DNA of 64,000 bases from CBFDBF01 sp050291465 (GTDB lineage Bacteria; Pseudomonadota; Gammaproteobacteria; Chromatiales; Chromatiaceae). Shown here piece by piece: positions 1 through 8,099 of this stretch. Positions within the stretch are counted from its first letter, which is position 1. Every line of letters starts with the position of its first letter. The translations under genes and the position numbers were made by a program. Location: contig JBNKJV010000008.1 in assembly GCA_050291465.1 (NCBI GenBank), forward strand, positions 73,006-137,005. Reading direction: 5' to 3'. The notes under the pieces are model-generated. The model searched no databases. It was given only the letters and a program-made list of their open reading frames with translations, and was not told the origin of the DNA.

Positions 1-152
1 CCATCGCGAGCCTGTCTTCAGGGTCTTTATGTGTTCCAAGAGGTACATATCGATTCAATTTATATCAGAGCAATGCTTACGATAATCCAAATTGTTTCGG
101 CGTTCCAGTGTATTAAGTTCCCGCTTGCGGATATTGCCGCGGCGTTCGCTCT

Positions 153-818
153 CTACCGAATCAGGGTGAGGAGTTCGGCAAAGCCGTCGATCACCGCGTC
201 CGGTGCCGCCTCCCGAATGTCCCGCCCATGGTTGTAGCCGTAGCTGACGCAGACGACACGAAAGCTTGCCGCCCGCGCGGCCTTTACGTCATTGATGGAG
301 TCGCCCACCATCAGGCTGTTTCCGGGGTTCGCGCCCAGCTGCCCGGCGGCATGCAGCAGGGGCAGGGGATGGGGCTTCTTTTCCGGCAGGGAATCGCCGC
401 TGAGGATGATGCGGAAATAGCGCTCCATATCCAGGGCCTGCAGCAGGGGCAGGGTAAACTGGTGCGCCTTGTTGGTGATGCAGCCGAGGGGGAGGCCCCG
501 GGCAAGGAGAAGGTCCAGGGTCTCCCGTACTTCCGGGTAGATACACGAGGCGGTGCCGTTTTGCTTGTGGTAGATGTCACGGAAGATCGGAAAGGCCCGT
601 CGGAACAGGGTCTCGTCCGGCTCGCCGTCAAGTCGGCCTACCAGGGCGCGGCGCACCAGCCGTTCCATGCCGTTGCCCACCCAGTCCCGTACCTTTGCTT
701 CTCCGTGGGTGGGGCGACCCAGTTGTTCCAGCATGCCGTCGATGGCGGCCGCCAGATCCGGGACGCTGTCCACCAGGGTCCCGTCCAGGTCGATCAGGAT
801 CAGTTCCGGTCCGGTCAT
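153..818 (-). CDS. gph: phosphoglycolate phosphatase (HAD superfamily)
   Basis: Hydrolyses 2-phosphoglycolate to glycolate in the cytoplasm, salvaging the product of 3'-phosphoglycolate DNA ends or RuBisCO oxygenation. The 221-residue protein has the usual Gph length. HAD motif I is LIDLDGTLVDS, with nucleophile Asp10 and general acid Asp12; the helical cap follows (about 20-90). The C-terminal half has the lysine of KKPHP and motif IV MVGDSINDV. It is the last of three minus-strand genes (rpe, EVE protein, gph), and rpe-gph linkage is common in gammaproteobacteria. In many relatives trpE follows, which would lie off the left edge. HAD subfamilies overlap in specificity, but neighbourhood and length both favour Gph. 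Confidence 0.9.
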   Translation of the reverse strand: MTGPELILIDLDGTLVDSVPDLAAAIDGMLEQLGRPTHGEAKVRDWVGNGMERLVRRALVGRLDGEPDETLFRRAFPIFRDIYHKQNGTASCIYPEVRETLDLLLARGLPLGCITNKAHQFTLPLLQALDMERYFRIILSGDSLPEKKPHPLPLLHAAGQLGANPGNSLMVGDSINDVKAARAASFRVVCVSYGYNHGRDIREAAPDAVIDGFAELLTLIR

Positions 819-846
819 GGGAAAATACGGGTTAACTGCGCTTCGA

Positions 847-1305
847 TTACTCGAGGGAGAGGATGAATGCCCACTGTTCCTCGGTTACCGGCATGATGGA
901 GAGCCGGTTACCCGGGCGCAGCAGCGGGAGGTTCTCCAGTCTGGCGTCGTTACAGCTCTTGAGTTCCCGCAGGGTGATGGTCCGTTTCAGGCGGCGTTTG
1001 AAGCGCACGTCCACCAGGTGCCAGCGGGGGTTGTCCGGGCTGCTCTTGGGATCGTAATACCTGCTCTCCGGATCGAAGGCGGTAGGGTCCGGATAACCTT
1101 CGCGGGCGATCTGCATGATTCCCACAATCCCGGGTTGTTCGCAATTGGAATGGTAGAAAAATGCCAGGTCCCCCTTGCGCATTTCATCCCGCATCATATT
1201 GCGGGCCTGATAGTTGCGTACGCCGTCCCAGGGTTCCACCTTGACCTGTTTCAGGTCATCGATGCTGAAGGCATCCGGTTCCGATTTCATCAGCCAGTGG
1301 TTCAT
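847..1305 (-). CDS. EVE domain protein
   Basis: A 152-residue protein made of a single EVE domain (PUA-like fold, thymocyte nuclear protein 1 family). The diagnostic start MNHWLMKSEPD, the WDGVRNYQARN segment (about 26-36) and the KGDLAFFYHS strand (about 44-53) are all visible. EVE domains are thought to bind modified bases in DNA or RNA, but the cellular role of this stand-alone form is not established. The reading frame is open further upstream; I chose the methionine at 1305 because family members begin with this motif and the upstream codons lie inside a repeat element. It sits 28 bp before gph and downstream of rpe, so co-transcription is plausible. Confidence 0.85.
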   Translation of the reverse strand: MNHWLMKSEPDAFSIDDLKQVKVEPWDGVRNYQARNMMRDEMRKGDLAFFYHSNCEQPGIVGIMQIAREGYPDPTAFDPESRYYDPKSSPDNPRWHLVDVRFKRRLKRTITLRELKSCNDARLENLPLLRPGNRLSIMPVTEEQWAFILSLE

Positions 1306-1316
1306 TTTCAAAAAGG

Positions 1317-1534
1317 GTCCGCAAATGAACGCAAATATGTTTCCTTGGTGGCCGAGACGCTGTTTCTGCATGCAGGTCCCGCTTCAACGGGACACGAAAA
1401 AACACATTTCCATCGTTGTCCGGCTAAAATAGGACGCTGCAAAGCGTGACCGGGGCGAGTATCCGATGGGTCGAATGGTGTACCAAAAGATGCCGGGAGA
1501 ATACATTAGCGTTTATTGGCGTTCATTTGCGGAC
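1317..1534. repeat. 218-bp element with 16-bp inverted terminal repeats
   Basis: The gap between rpe and the EVE gene is bounded by a perfect 16-base inverted repeat: gtccgcaaatgaacgc at 1317-1332 and its complement at 1519-1534. Similarity continues imperfectly inward. No gene is visible inside. The same core (ccgcaaatgaacgcaaat) recurs in the hairpin at 5075-5174, so this is one member of a dispersed repeat family. It resembles a miniature inverted-repeat element, but no target duplication was recognised. Confidence 0.6.
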
Positions 1535-1547
1535 TTCGGCATCCTGT

Positions 1548-2237
1548 TCAGCCTGCCGTTGCCAGCGCGTCGCGCATGGATTTGATAATGCTGTCGTAGC
1601 GGTTGGGATCGGACTCCCGTCCCTTGCCGAAGATGCCGGAGCCCGCCACGAAGGTGTCCGCGCCCGCCGCCGCAATCTCCGCGATGTTCTCCGTCTTGAC
1701 GCCGCCGTCGATCTCCAGGCGGATATCGAATCCGGAAGCATCGATCATTTCACGCACCTGACGGATCTTGTCCAGGGCGGAGGGGATAAAGCTCTGGCCG
1801 CCGAAGCCCGGATTGACCGACATGATCAGCACCATGTCCACCTTGTCCAGTACGTAGTCCAGGTGAGAGAGGGGCGTGGCCGGGTTGAATACCAGCCCTG
1901 ATTTGCATCCGCAGTCACGAATCAGTTGCAGGGAGCGGTCCACATGACGGCTCGCCTCCGGGTGGAAGGTGATATAGCCGGCCCCCGCCTGGGCGAAGTC
2001 GGGAATGATACGATCCACCGGTTCCACCATCAGGTGGACGTCGATGGGGGCGGTCACCCCATGCTTGCGCAACGCCTCGCAGACCAGCGGGCCGATGGTC
2101 AGGTTGGGGACATAGTGGTTGTCCATGACATCGAAATGGACGATGTCGGCGCCGGCCGCCAGGACATTGTCCACCTCTTCCCCCAGACGAGCGAAATCGG
2201 CGGAAAGGATGGAGGGGGCGAGCAGATAATCGGCCAT
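1548..2237 (-). CDS. rpe: ribulose-phosphate 3-epimerase
   Basis: Interconverts D-ribulose 5-phosphate and D-xylulose 5-phosphate in the pentose phosphate pathway. The 229-residue TIM barrel matches the family from start to end: LAPSILSADF at residues 6-15, metal ligands His34 and Asp36 in VHFDVMDNHYVPN, His68 in DVHLMV, the MSVNPGFGGQ phosphate/lid loop (about 139-148), and the second catalytic Asp in EIDGGV. It is the first gene of the rpe / EVE / gph minus-strand run, but a 242-bp repeat-containing gap separates it from the next gene. Confidence 0.96.
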   Translation of the reverse strand: MADYLLAPSILSADFARLGEEVDNVLAAGADIVHFDVMDNHYVPNLTIGPLVCEALRKHGVTAPIDVHLMVEPVDRIIPDFAQAGAGYITFHPEASRHVDRSLQLIRDCGCKSGLVFNPATPLSHLDYVLDKVDMVLIMSVNPGFGGQSFIPSALDKIRQVREMIDASGFDIRLEIDGGVKTENIAEIAAAGADTFVAGSGIFGKGRESDPNRYDSIIKSMRDALATAG

Positions 2238-2342
2238 GGCGGTTCTCTTAACGGCTGGTGAGAGGGTGGTAACGGTATGCGCGCAACTTTAGCGCAAAGA
2301 GTCGTTTTTTTCATCCACCAGACGGTCGCCGGTCGCAATGTT

Positions 2343-2389
2343 CTTGCGTGCCTGCCGCCGGGTTCGGCGGTTCTGCTAAAGTACGCAAG
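2343..2389 (+). other. two-tier stem-loop upstream of the hydrolase gene
   Basis: In the 219-bp divergent region between rpe and the hydrolase gene, cttgcgt (2343-2349) pairs with acgcaag (2383-2389). Inside this, ccgccg (2355-2360) pairs with cggcgg (2365-2370) across a ggtt loop. It could be a structured 5' leader or a transcription boundary. There is no T-tract, so it is not a standard terminator. Confidence 0.3.
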
Positions 2390-2456
2390 AGGGCCTTACG
2401 ATAGAGCGATAGACTCGTCAGTGGCGTCTGTTGAGTTAACCGTGGAAAACCGGACC

Positions 2457-3278
2457 ATGTGGAAAGCGATTTTTCTGATTCTGCTGTTACTCCCCCTTCC
2501 CGCGGCTGCCTCGGACCTGGTCCGTGAGCAACGTTACGCGGAAGAGTTGCGGGATATGTTGGTGGTGGGGAACGGCGTGACCCTCAAGGCGGGGGACACG
2601 GAGTTTTTCGCCATTCATGCCGAAGCGGAAACCGATCGGCCTCAGGGCGCGGTTATCCTGTTGCACGGCCGCGGGGCTCATCCCAATTGGCCGGATGTGA
2701 TCTGGCCTCTGCGCACGGGGCTGGCGAGCCGCGGATGGGAGACCCTTTCCCTGCAGATGCCGGTGGCCGGCACAGACAGCGAGAGCTGGGTTTACGAACA
2801 ACTGATTCCGGAAGCCCCTCCCCGTATTGCCGCCGCGGTGGCTTTTCTCAAGGAGCGCAAGATCAGCAACATCGTTGTCGTCGGTCACTCTCTCGGAGCC
2901 CGTATGGGGGCACAGTATCTGGCGGCGGGAACCCCGAAAGAGATAACTGCCTTCGTGGCCGTCGGCATGATGCTGGAACCCGCGGAATCCCAGATCAAAA
3001 CCGGAGAGGCGTTGGCGGCGATCAAGATACCGGTACTCGATATCTACGGCAGCCGTGATCTGGATGTGGTGCGCAACAGTGTGCGGGAGCGGGCCGCCGC
3101 CGCCCGCAAGGCGGGAAATGGTGGATACCGTCAGAGCGAAGTTGCCGGAGCAGACCATTTCTTTCACGGTCTGGACGACACCCTGGTCGGGCGTGTATAT
3201 GCCTGGATGACCAGGGCGGCGGGAGAACAGGGGGCGCCCGCCGAGGAAGAGAGTGCGACCGGGACGGCGCGGCCCTGA
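2457..3278 (+). CDS. exported alpha/beta hydrolase, DUF3530 type
   Basis: A 273-residue protein with a signal peptide (MWKAIFLILLLLPLPAAASD, cleavage near 19-20) and an alpha/beta-hydrolase fold. The oxyanion region is LLHGRG (68-73), the nucleophile elbow is GHSLG with Ser145, a candidate catalytic Asp lies in GSRDLD (about 201), and the catalytic His is in ADHFFHG (234). It should act in the periplasm or outer envelope; the substrate is unknown. The frame is open 60 codons upstream, but the start at 2457 is the one that gives a clean signal peptide. The tail after 250 is low-complexity (Glu/Ala/Thr rich) and probably disordered. Confidence 0.82.
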   Translation: MWKAIFLILLLLPLPAAASDLVREQRYAEELRDMLVVGNGVTLKAGDTEFFAIHAEAETDRPQGAVILLHGRGAHPNWPDVIWPLRTGLASRGWETLSLQMPVAGTDSESWVYEQLIPEAPPRIAAAVAFLKERKISNIVVVGHSLGARMGAQYLAAGTPKEITAFVAVGMMLEPAESQIKTGEALAAIKIPVLDIYGSRDLDVVRNSVRERAAAARKAGNGGYRQSEVAGADHFFHGLDDTLVGRVYAWMTRAAGEQGAPAEEESATGTARP

Positions 3279-3295
3279 AACGGGGTCCGGAGTTC

Positions 3296-3330
3296 TAACG
3301 CGGAGAACGCAGAGGCGCGGAGACGCAAAG
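3296..3330. repeat. intergenic purine-rich cgcagaggcgcggagacgc repeat
   Basis: Between two convergent genes lies a run built on iterated cg-cagag/cggaga units. Sequences of this kind are dispersed in many proteobacterial genomes, from general recollection. Only one copy is seen here, so membership of a family cannot be shown from this window. Confidence 0.3.
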
Positions 3331-3372
3331 AATCTAATCTGATATCCCCTGCACCCCTTGTGCCTTTCTGTA

Positions 3373-4251
3373 TCAATGACCAAGCTGTGCCAGCAGCTGG
3401 TCGATCATCCTCAGTGCCTGTCCGCCGTACCCTCCCCCGAACAGGTTGAGGTGGTTGAGGATATGGTAGAGGTTGTAGAGGGTCTTGCGGGTGGTATAGC
3501 CCGGATCCAGGGGCCAGCTCTCGTTGTAGGCATCATAGAACCGACCGCCGAAGCCGCCGAACAGTTCCGTCATGGCGATGTCGGCTTCCCGGTCACCGTA
3601 ATAGACCGCGGGATCGAATATCACCGGTTCGCCCGTCCGGTCATAGGCCATGTTACCTCCCCAGAGATCTCCATGAAGCAGTGCCGGTGGGGGGTCGTGG
3701 TCCAACAGGGCGGGGAAGAGATCCAGCAGTTTTTCTCCCCGGCTCTGCAGTCTGCCGCCGTGGCCACCGGAGGCGGCGACTTGTAGCTGAAACCCGAGAC
3801 GCCGGTGGCGCCAGAATTCGCTCCAGTCGCTGTCGGGGGTGTTGGGTTGCGGTGTGGAACCGATGGCGTTGTCCCGATCCCAGCCGAACCGGTCCCGGGT
3901 GGTGTGGTGCATGGCGGCAAGCAGGCGTCCGGCGGCGGCGTTGTCTCCGCTGCCGCCCATTTCTATGTGTTCCAGCACCAGATAGGCCTTATGGCCGTCG
4001 CTTCCGAAACAGACGGGACGGGGGACGCGCACGGTACCGGTGGCGGCTATTTCCGTGAGGCCGGCCGCCTCGGCTTCAAACATCTCCAGCAGAGCGGCGG
4101 AATTGAGCTTTACGAAATAGCTCTGTCGGCCGTCGCTGAGCTGTACTGTACGGTTGATGCAACCGCCACTGATATCGCGGGGTTCCCGCGGGGAGAACTG
4201 GGAACCGGTGGCCCGGCCTATCTGTTCAGCGATAGAGTTCCAGTCGCTCAT
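3373..4251 (-). CDS. fructosamine kinase family protein
   Basis: A 292-residue protein of the fructosamine/ketosamine-3-kinase family (E. coli YniA type), in the protein-kinase-like fold. These enzymes phosphorylate glycated amines and so help to deglycate proteins. Visible features are SGGCINRT (28-35), YFVKLN with the nucleotide lysine (45-50), the catalytic loop LLHGDLWGGN (191-200) and the metal-binding VIFDPAVYYGDREADIAM (210-227). An open frame continues upstream to 4764, but that part is the shadow of the HNH gene in another frame. Met at 4251 aligns with family starts and overlaps the HNH gene end by 26 bp, suggesting translational coupling. Confidence 0.88.
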   Translation of the reverse strand: MSDWNSIAEQIGRATGSQFSPREPRDISGGCINRTVQLSDGRQSYFVKLNSAALLEMFEAEAAGLTEIAATGTVRVPRPVCFGSDGHKAYLVLEHIEMGGSGDNAAAGRLLAAMHHTTRDRFGWDRDNAIGSTPQPNTPDSDWSEFWRHRRLGFQLQVAASGGHGGRLQSRGEKLLDLFPALLDHDPPPALLHGDLWGGNMAYDRTGEPVIFDPAVYYGDREADIAMTELFGGFGGRFYDAYNESWPLDPGYTTRKTLYNLYHILNHLNLFGGGYGGQALRMIDQLLAQLGH

Positions 4252-4825
4252 GCAACGGGCTGGTACGCGGAAAATGAGAGCGCAGAAACTCCATCTGGTC
4301 GGCCAGGATATTACGCCCTTGAAGGTAGATGTACTCCGCATGGGTCGGCGTGAACGGAATGGCCAGCAGTTCCATTCCCGCTCCCTCCGGGGTGCGGCCT
4401 GCCTTGCGGTTGTTGCAGTGAACACAGGCGGTGACGACGTTGTTCCAGTGATCCGGGCCGCCCATGCTGAGGGGGCGCACGTGATCCCGCGACAACTGTT
4501 TCGGCCCGAAGGCCTCTCCGCAGTAGAGGCAGAGATGACCGTCACGCTGGAACAGGGTTTCGTTGCAGAGGGGCGGGGTGTAACCGGCACGCATCTTATC
4601 CAGCACCCGGCTGTTGCCGTGGGTGGCGATGATGGTATTGACCTCCACCATACTGCGCCGTCGAGAACGGGCGTTGATACCGCCGCGGAGCCGGAACAGT
4701 ACCCGGCCGCAGCTGTAGGCGATCTGCTCGAGAAAATACAGGCGTACCGCGTGGCGGTAATCAATCCATCCCAGCGGCATGCCGGCGATGTCGGTACGCA
4801 GGATTTTTTGCTGAAGATCTATCAC
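4226..4825 (-). CDS. HNH endonuclease
   Basis: A 199-residue protein with a C-terminal-half HNH (beta-beta-alpha-metal) nuclease domain. Two zinc knuckles frame it: CLYC (Cys99, Cys102) and CVHC (Cys134, Cys137). The catalytic core is SRDHVRPLSMGGPDHWNN (Asp114, His115, then His126/Asn128) followed by NNRK. The N-terminal 90 residues, rich in basic residues near 41-60, are unassigned. There is no partner methylase or DNA-binding subunit, so it is not evidently part of a restriction system. Similar stand-alone HNH proteins are common in gammaproteobacteria and their role is unclear. It overlaps the following fructosamine-kinase gene. Confidence 0.85.
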   Translation of the reverse strand: MIDLQQKILRTDIAGMPLGWIDYRHAVRLYFLEQIAYSCGRVLFRLRGGINARSRRRSMVEVNTIIATHGNSRVLDKMRAGYTPPLCNETLFQRDGHLCLYCGEAFGPKQLSRDHVRPLSMGGPDHWNNVVTACVHCNNRKAGRTPEGAGMELLAIPFTPTHAEYIYLQGRNILADQMEFLRSHFPRTSPLHERLELYR

Positions 4826-5074
4826 CCTAACCGCCTACGGATACACAGGCTGAATCCCGGAGAATAAGCAGTCCAAACCCCAGTTGCGATAATACACGGA
4901 TCAATGGAAGGTGCAATGCGGGATGCGCCCTGTGTTCCCCATCCGACCGGGATGACAGAAAAACGTTTTATTGTCTCGGCAGGGTGCCGTGGGTTGGTTA
5001 TCCGGAATGGCACTTACTTAAAAGAGATTGTGTTTATCATTCGTATTCTGAAAAATTTGCTCCCAGGAAGCTTG

Positions 5075-5174
5075 GCCGCAAATGAACGCAAATCACCGCG
5101 AATTCACGCTAAATGTCGGAGTACCCTACATAAACTATTTGCGTTACTTTGCGGTGATTGGCGTTATTCGCGGC
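5075..5174. repeat. 100-bp hairpin repeat, cgcaaatgaacgc family
   Basis: The left arm (5075-5112) and the complement of the right arm (5138-5174) align over nearly their whole length with a few mismatches and two single-base gaps, giving a long imperfect hairpin with a short loop. Its core is shared with the terminal repeats of the element at 1317-1534, which makes two members of one dispersed family in this window. Confidence 0.55.
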
Positions 5175-5347
5175 TTATACCCCTAAAGTAAGCGCCATTC
5201 GGGTCAGACCGGATTTATTCCTCCCGGCTCCGGTTTTGATCAATAGCTGGCCCCTCCCCCCGGACGGACAAACGGCCCCTTTTCCGTCTATTGTGGATGT
5301 TTCTTCGGTGCGTGGGTTGAGGGAAAAAATGCAAGCGTGGCCGTTAC

Positions 5348-5546
5348 TTATGCACAATAGGGAGTGTCAGCGGGGGGAAAGGGGGGTAATTCCGCCCTGG
5401 CTGCATCGTCCATCAGTGCCGGATCCGTAACTATATGATTATTAAGGTAAATAGCTAATCGGTAAAAATAGGCTGATTTGGCTGTCGTTTCCCCTGCGCG
5501 GAATATTGCGCCCAGGGGTACGGTTTATTCCACAGAGTTATCCACA
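5348..5546. promoter_or_regulatory. two DnaA-box-like sites upstream of priA
   Basis: ttatgcaca (5348-5356) and ttatccaca (5538-5546) both match the DnaA-box pattern TTATNCACA and lie 190 bp apart on the same strand, 165-360 bp before the priA start. They may allow DnaA-linked control of the replication-restart gene. Nothing else here (dnaA, dnaN, mnmG or AT-rich 13-mers) suggests an origin. Confidence 0.3.
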
Positions 5547-5710
5547 GGTCGCCGGTAAAATCCTTTTCTTTCAACACCCATAGTGGCTTAGCTTCTGCTG
5601 GTAATCCCTGTCCTTAGAAAAAAGCAGTAACTGTGGGTGATTTATCACCCCGTTACCGGCGAGGGGAATCCCTGTTTCCGGGCGGACCCCAACTGGAGTA
5701 GAGTCTCCCC

Positions 5711-7930
5711 ATGTTAGAAGATGCCGTATTGCGTGTAGCGGTTCCCGCACCCCTGCAGACCTGTTTCGACTATCTTCCGCCGCAAGGGACCGACCCGGCC
5801 CATTTGCGGCCGGGCGGGCGGGTTCTGGTCCCGTTCGGCCGGGGAGAACGCTGCGGCGTGCTGGTGGAGGTGGTGGCCGAGAGTCCGGTGGAGCGCGGCC
5901 GGCTGCGGCGGGCATCGCGACTGCTGGACCGGGAGCCGCTGCTCGGTCCGGCGGAACTGGAACTGCTTCTCTGGGCCGCCGACTATTACCAGCATCCGGT
6001 GGGGGAGGTGGTGGCTTCCGCATTGCCGCTACGCCTGCGCAGAGGCAAGCCGGTCAGGGATGATTCCCGTCCCGGCTGGAGCCTGACCGAGGCAGGTCGG
6101 GAGCAGTCGCCCGAAGAGTTGAAGCGGGCGCCGCGGCAGGCGGCGGTTCTACGCCTGTTGCAGGCGTCGTCCGCGGAGGTCCTGGACCAGGAGGAGATCT
6201 TCCTGCGTTGTGACGAATGCCGGGCGGTACTGCGTGCCATGGCTGATAAAGGCTGGGTGGAACCGGCGCAGGTCGCGGCCAGCCGGCCGTTGGCCTGTCC
6301 GTCACCGTCTGCGGATTCCCGGCACCGGCTGAATACCGCCCAGCAGGCGGCGGTGGAGGCGGTACTGGAGAGCGAGGGACGGTTCAAGGCGTTTTTGCTC
6401 GACGGAGTTACCGGCAGCGGCAAGACGGAGGTCTACCTGGAGCTGGTGGAGAGGGTGGTGGCACGCGGACGACAGGTGTTGATCCTGGTGCCGGAGATCG
6501 GCTTGACGCCACAACTCCTGGATCGGTTCCGGCGCCGCCTGGCCGCCCCCATGGCGTTGTTGCATTCCGGGCTCTCGGATCTGGAGCGGGAGCGGGCCTG
6601 GATCGCGGCGGCGCGGGGAGAAGCGCAGGTGATAATCGGGACCCGTTCCGCCATATTCACCCCTGTTCCGCAACTTGGACTGGTGGTGGTGGATGAGGAG
6701 CATGACCTCTCTTTCAAGCAGCAGGAGGGTTTTCGTTACTCTGCCCGGGATCTGGCACTGGTGTTGGCCCGGCAACGGGGTTGCCCGGTGGTATTGGGTT
6801 CCGCCACCCCCTCGCTGGAGAGTCTGAACAACGCGGACACGGGGCGTTTTCATCACCTGCTGTTGCCGCAGCGGGCGGGGAAGGCCCTGCCTCCCCGGCT
6901 GGATCTGCTGGATATACGCTCGTCGCGGCTGGACGGAGGGCTTTCCCCTGCCCTGATACGGATGGTTTCCGCAGAACTGAATGCCGGCAATCAGGTGTTG
7001 CTGTTTCTCAACCGGCGGGGTTACGCACCGCTGATCACCTGTTACGACTGCGGCTGGGTGGCGGAGTGCCGCCGCTGCGATGCCCGTATGACGTTGCATA
7101 TGGGGAGCGACATCCTCTGGTGTCACCACTGCGGCTCCCAGCGGCGTACCGACCGGAACTGTCCGGAGTGCGGCAGTGCGGAACTGCACCCCCTGGGTCA
7201 GGGTACGGAACGGCTGGAGGAGGTCCTTGCGCAACGTTTTCCGGACGCGGCCATCGCCCGCATCGACCGGGACTCCACCCGGCGCAAAGGCAGTCTGGAG
7301 CGGCTGCTTACCGCTATCCGCAGGGGCGAATACTCCCTGTTGCTCGGGACCCAGATGCTGGCCAAGGGGCACCATTTTCCCGATGTAACCCTGGTAGGGA
7401 TCCTGGACCTGGATCAGGGCCTGTTCGGCGCCGACTTCCGGGCCGCGGAGCGCATGGCGCAACTGGTGGTGCAGGTTTCCGGCCGGGCCGGCCGAGCGGA
7501 AAAACCGGGACGGGTGATCATCCAGACCCGTCATCCGGAGCACCCGCTGCTTCAGACCCTGATACGCCGGGGCTATGATGCCTTCGCCAGGGAGGCCCTG
7601 GTGGAGCGCCGTTCGGCGGGATTGCCGCCGTTCGGATTCCAGGCCCTGCTGCGGGCCGAGGCCCCTAAGGAGTCGTTGCCCAGGGAGTTTCTGGAACAGG
7701 CGCTGGCGGAGGCGCAGGATCATGTCGCGTCCGGTGTGGAATTATGGGGCCCGGTGCCGGCCCCCATGGAGCGCCGCGCCGGTCGCTTCCGGGCCCATCT
7801 GCTGGTTCAGGCCTCCCGGCGTTCGGATCTGCAGCGGTTGCTGAAGAACTGGCTGCCCGGGATCCGGGAGCTGCCCTCGGCGCGGAGGGTGCGCTGGTCT
7901 CTGGATGTGGATCCTCAGGAGATGTTGTAG
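5711..7930 (+). CDS. priA: primosomal replication protein N' (replication-restart helicase)
   Basis: The 739-residue superfamily 2 helicase recognises stalled or repaired forks and reloads DnaB. The N-terminal 3'-DNA-binding domain begins LRVAVPAPLQTCFDYLPP. Walker A is GVTGSGKT (232-239) and the DEEH box is at residues 328-331. The zinc-binding cluster has all eight cysteines: 444, 447, 453, 456, 471, 474, 484 and 487. The C-terminal helicase half carries GTQMLAKGHHFPDVTLV and the QVSGRAGRAEKPG motif VI. Length is normal for PriA. It is monocistronic as far as can be seen, with a repeat-rich 885-bp upstream region. Confidence 0.97.
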   Translation: MLEDAVLRVAVPAPLQTCFDYLPPQGTDPAHLRPGGRVLVPFGRGERCGVLVEVVAESPVERGRLRRASRLLDREPLLGPAELELLLWAADYYQHPVGEVVASALPLRLRRGKPVRDDSRPGWSLTEAGREQSPEELKRAPRQAAVLRLLQASSAEVLDQEEIFLRCDECRAVLRAMADKGWVEPAQVAASRPLACPSPSADSRHRLNTAQQAAVEAVLESEGRFKAFLLDGVTGSGKTEVYLELVERVVARGRQVLILVPEIGLTPQLLDRFRRRLAAPMALLHSGLSDLERERAWIAAARGEAQVIIGTRSAIFTPVPQLGLVVVDEEHDLSFKQQEGFRYSARDLALVLARQRGCPVVLGSATPSLESLNNADTGRFHHLLLPQRAGKALPPRLDLLDIRSSRLDGGLSPALIRMVSAELNAGNQVLLFLNRRGYAPLITCYDCGWVAECRRCDARMTLHMGSDILWCHHCGSQRRTDRNCPECGSAELHPLGQGTERLEEVLAQRFPDAAIARIDRDSTRRKGSLERLLTAIRRGEYSLLLGTQMLAKGHHFPDVTLVGILDLDQGLFGADFRAAERMAQLVVQVSGRAGRAEKPGRVIIQTRHPEHPLLQTLIRRGYDAFAREALVERRSAGLPPFGFQALLRAEAPKESLPREFLEQALAEAQDHVASGVELWGPVPAPMERRAGRFRAHLLVQASRRSDLQRLLKNWLPGIRELPSARRVRWSLDVDPQEML

Positions 7931-8025
7931 ACGGGAAACCGGGGGCCAAAGGTTAGGGTTTCAGCCGGGCTTTTTCGTGGTTTTTGCAACAGTTTGTTGG
8001 CCGTTGTTTTGAGCGCAGAAATGTG

Positions 8026-8055
8026 TTGTTTAGGTGGTGTCTGCAATGGTAGTAT
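8026..8055 (+). promoter_or_regulatory. putative sigma70 promoter of the porin array
   Basis: ttgttt (8026-8031) and tagtat (8050-8055) are separated by 18 bp, 45 bp before the first porin start. The same gtgttg lead-in precedes the -35 box of porin 7 at 62984, so the two promoters look related. Confidence 0.45.
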
Positions 8056-8099
8056 GGCGCGCAATAAAATTTATAACCACAATACGCGGGAAGTCTGAA

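Larger units (their letters stand above)
4826..5710. other. 885-bp gene-free region before priA
   Basis: No convincing gene is seen on either strand; short open frames here lack family features and ribosome-binding sites. It holds the hairpin repeat at 5075-5174 and two 9-mers matching the DnaA-box form TTATNCACA (5348-5356 and 5538-5546). AT-rich stretches lie around 5430-5490. It presumably carries the priA promoter and the promoter of the minus-strand HNH / fructosamine-kinase pair. Confidence 0.5.

Noticed and set aside
4226..4825. HNH gene as a restriction-modification system
   Set aside because: No methyltransferase, specificity subunit or helicase is adjacent; a single HNH protein alone is not enough.
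4904..5430. Short plus-strand frames in the 885-bp gap before priA
   Set aside because: They run through the hairpin repeat and show no coding features.
5340..5550. Chromosome origin before priA
   Set aside because: Only two DnaA-like boxes and none of the usual neighbours (dnaA, dnaN, mnmG, rpmH).
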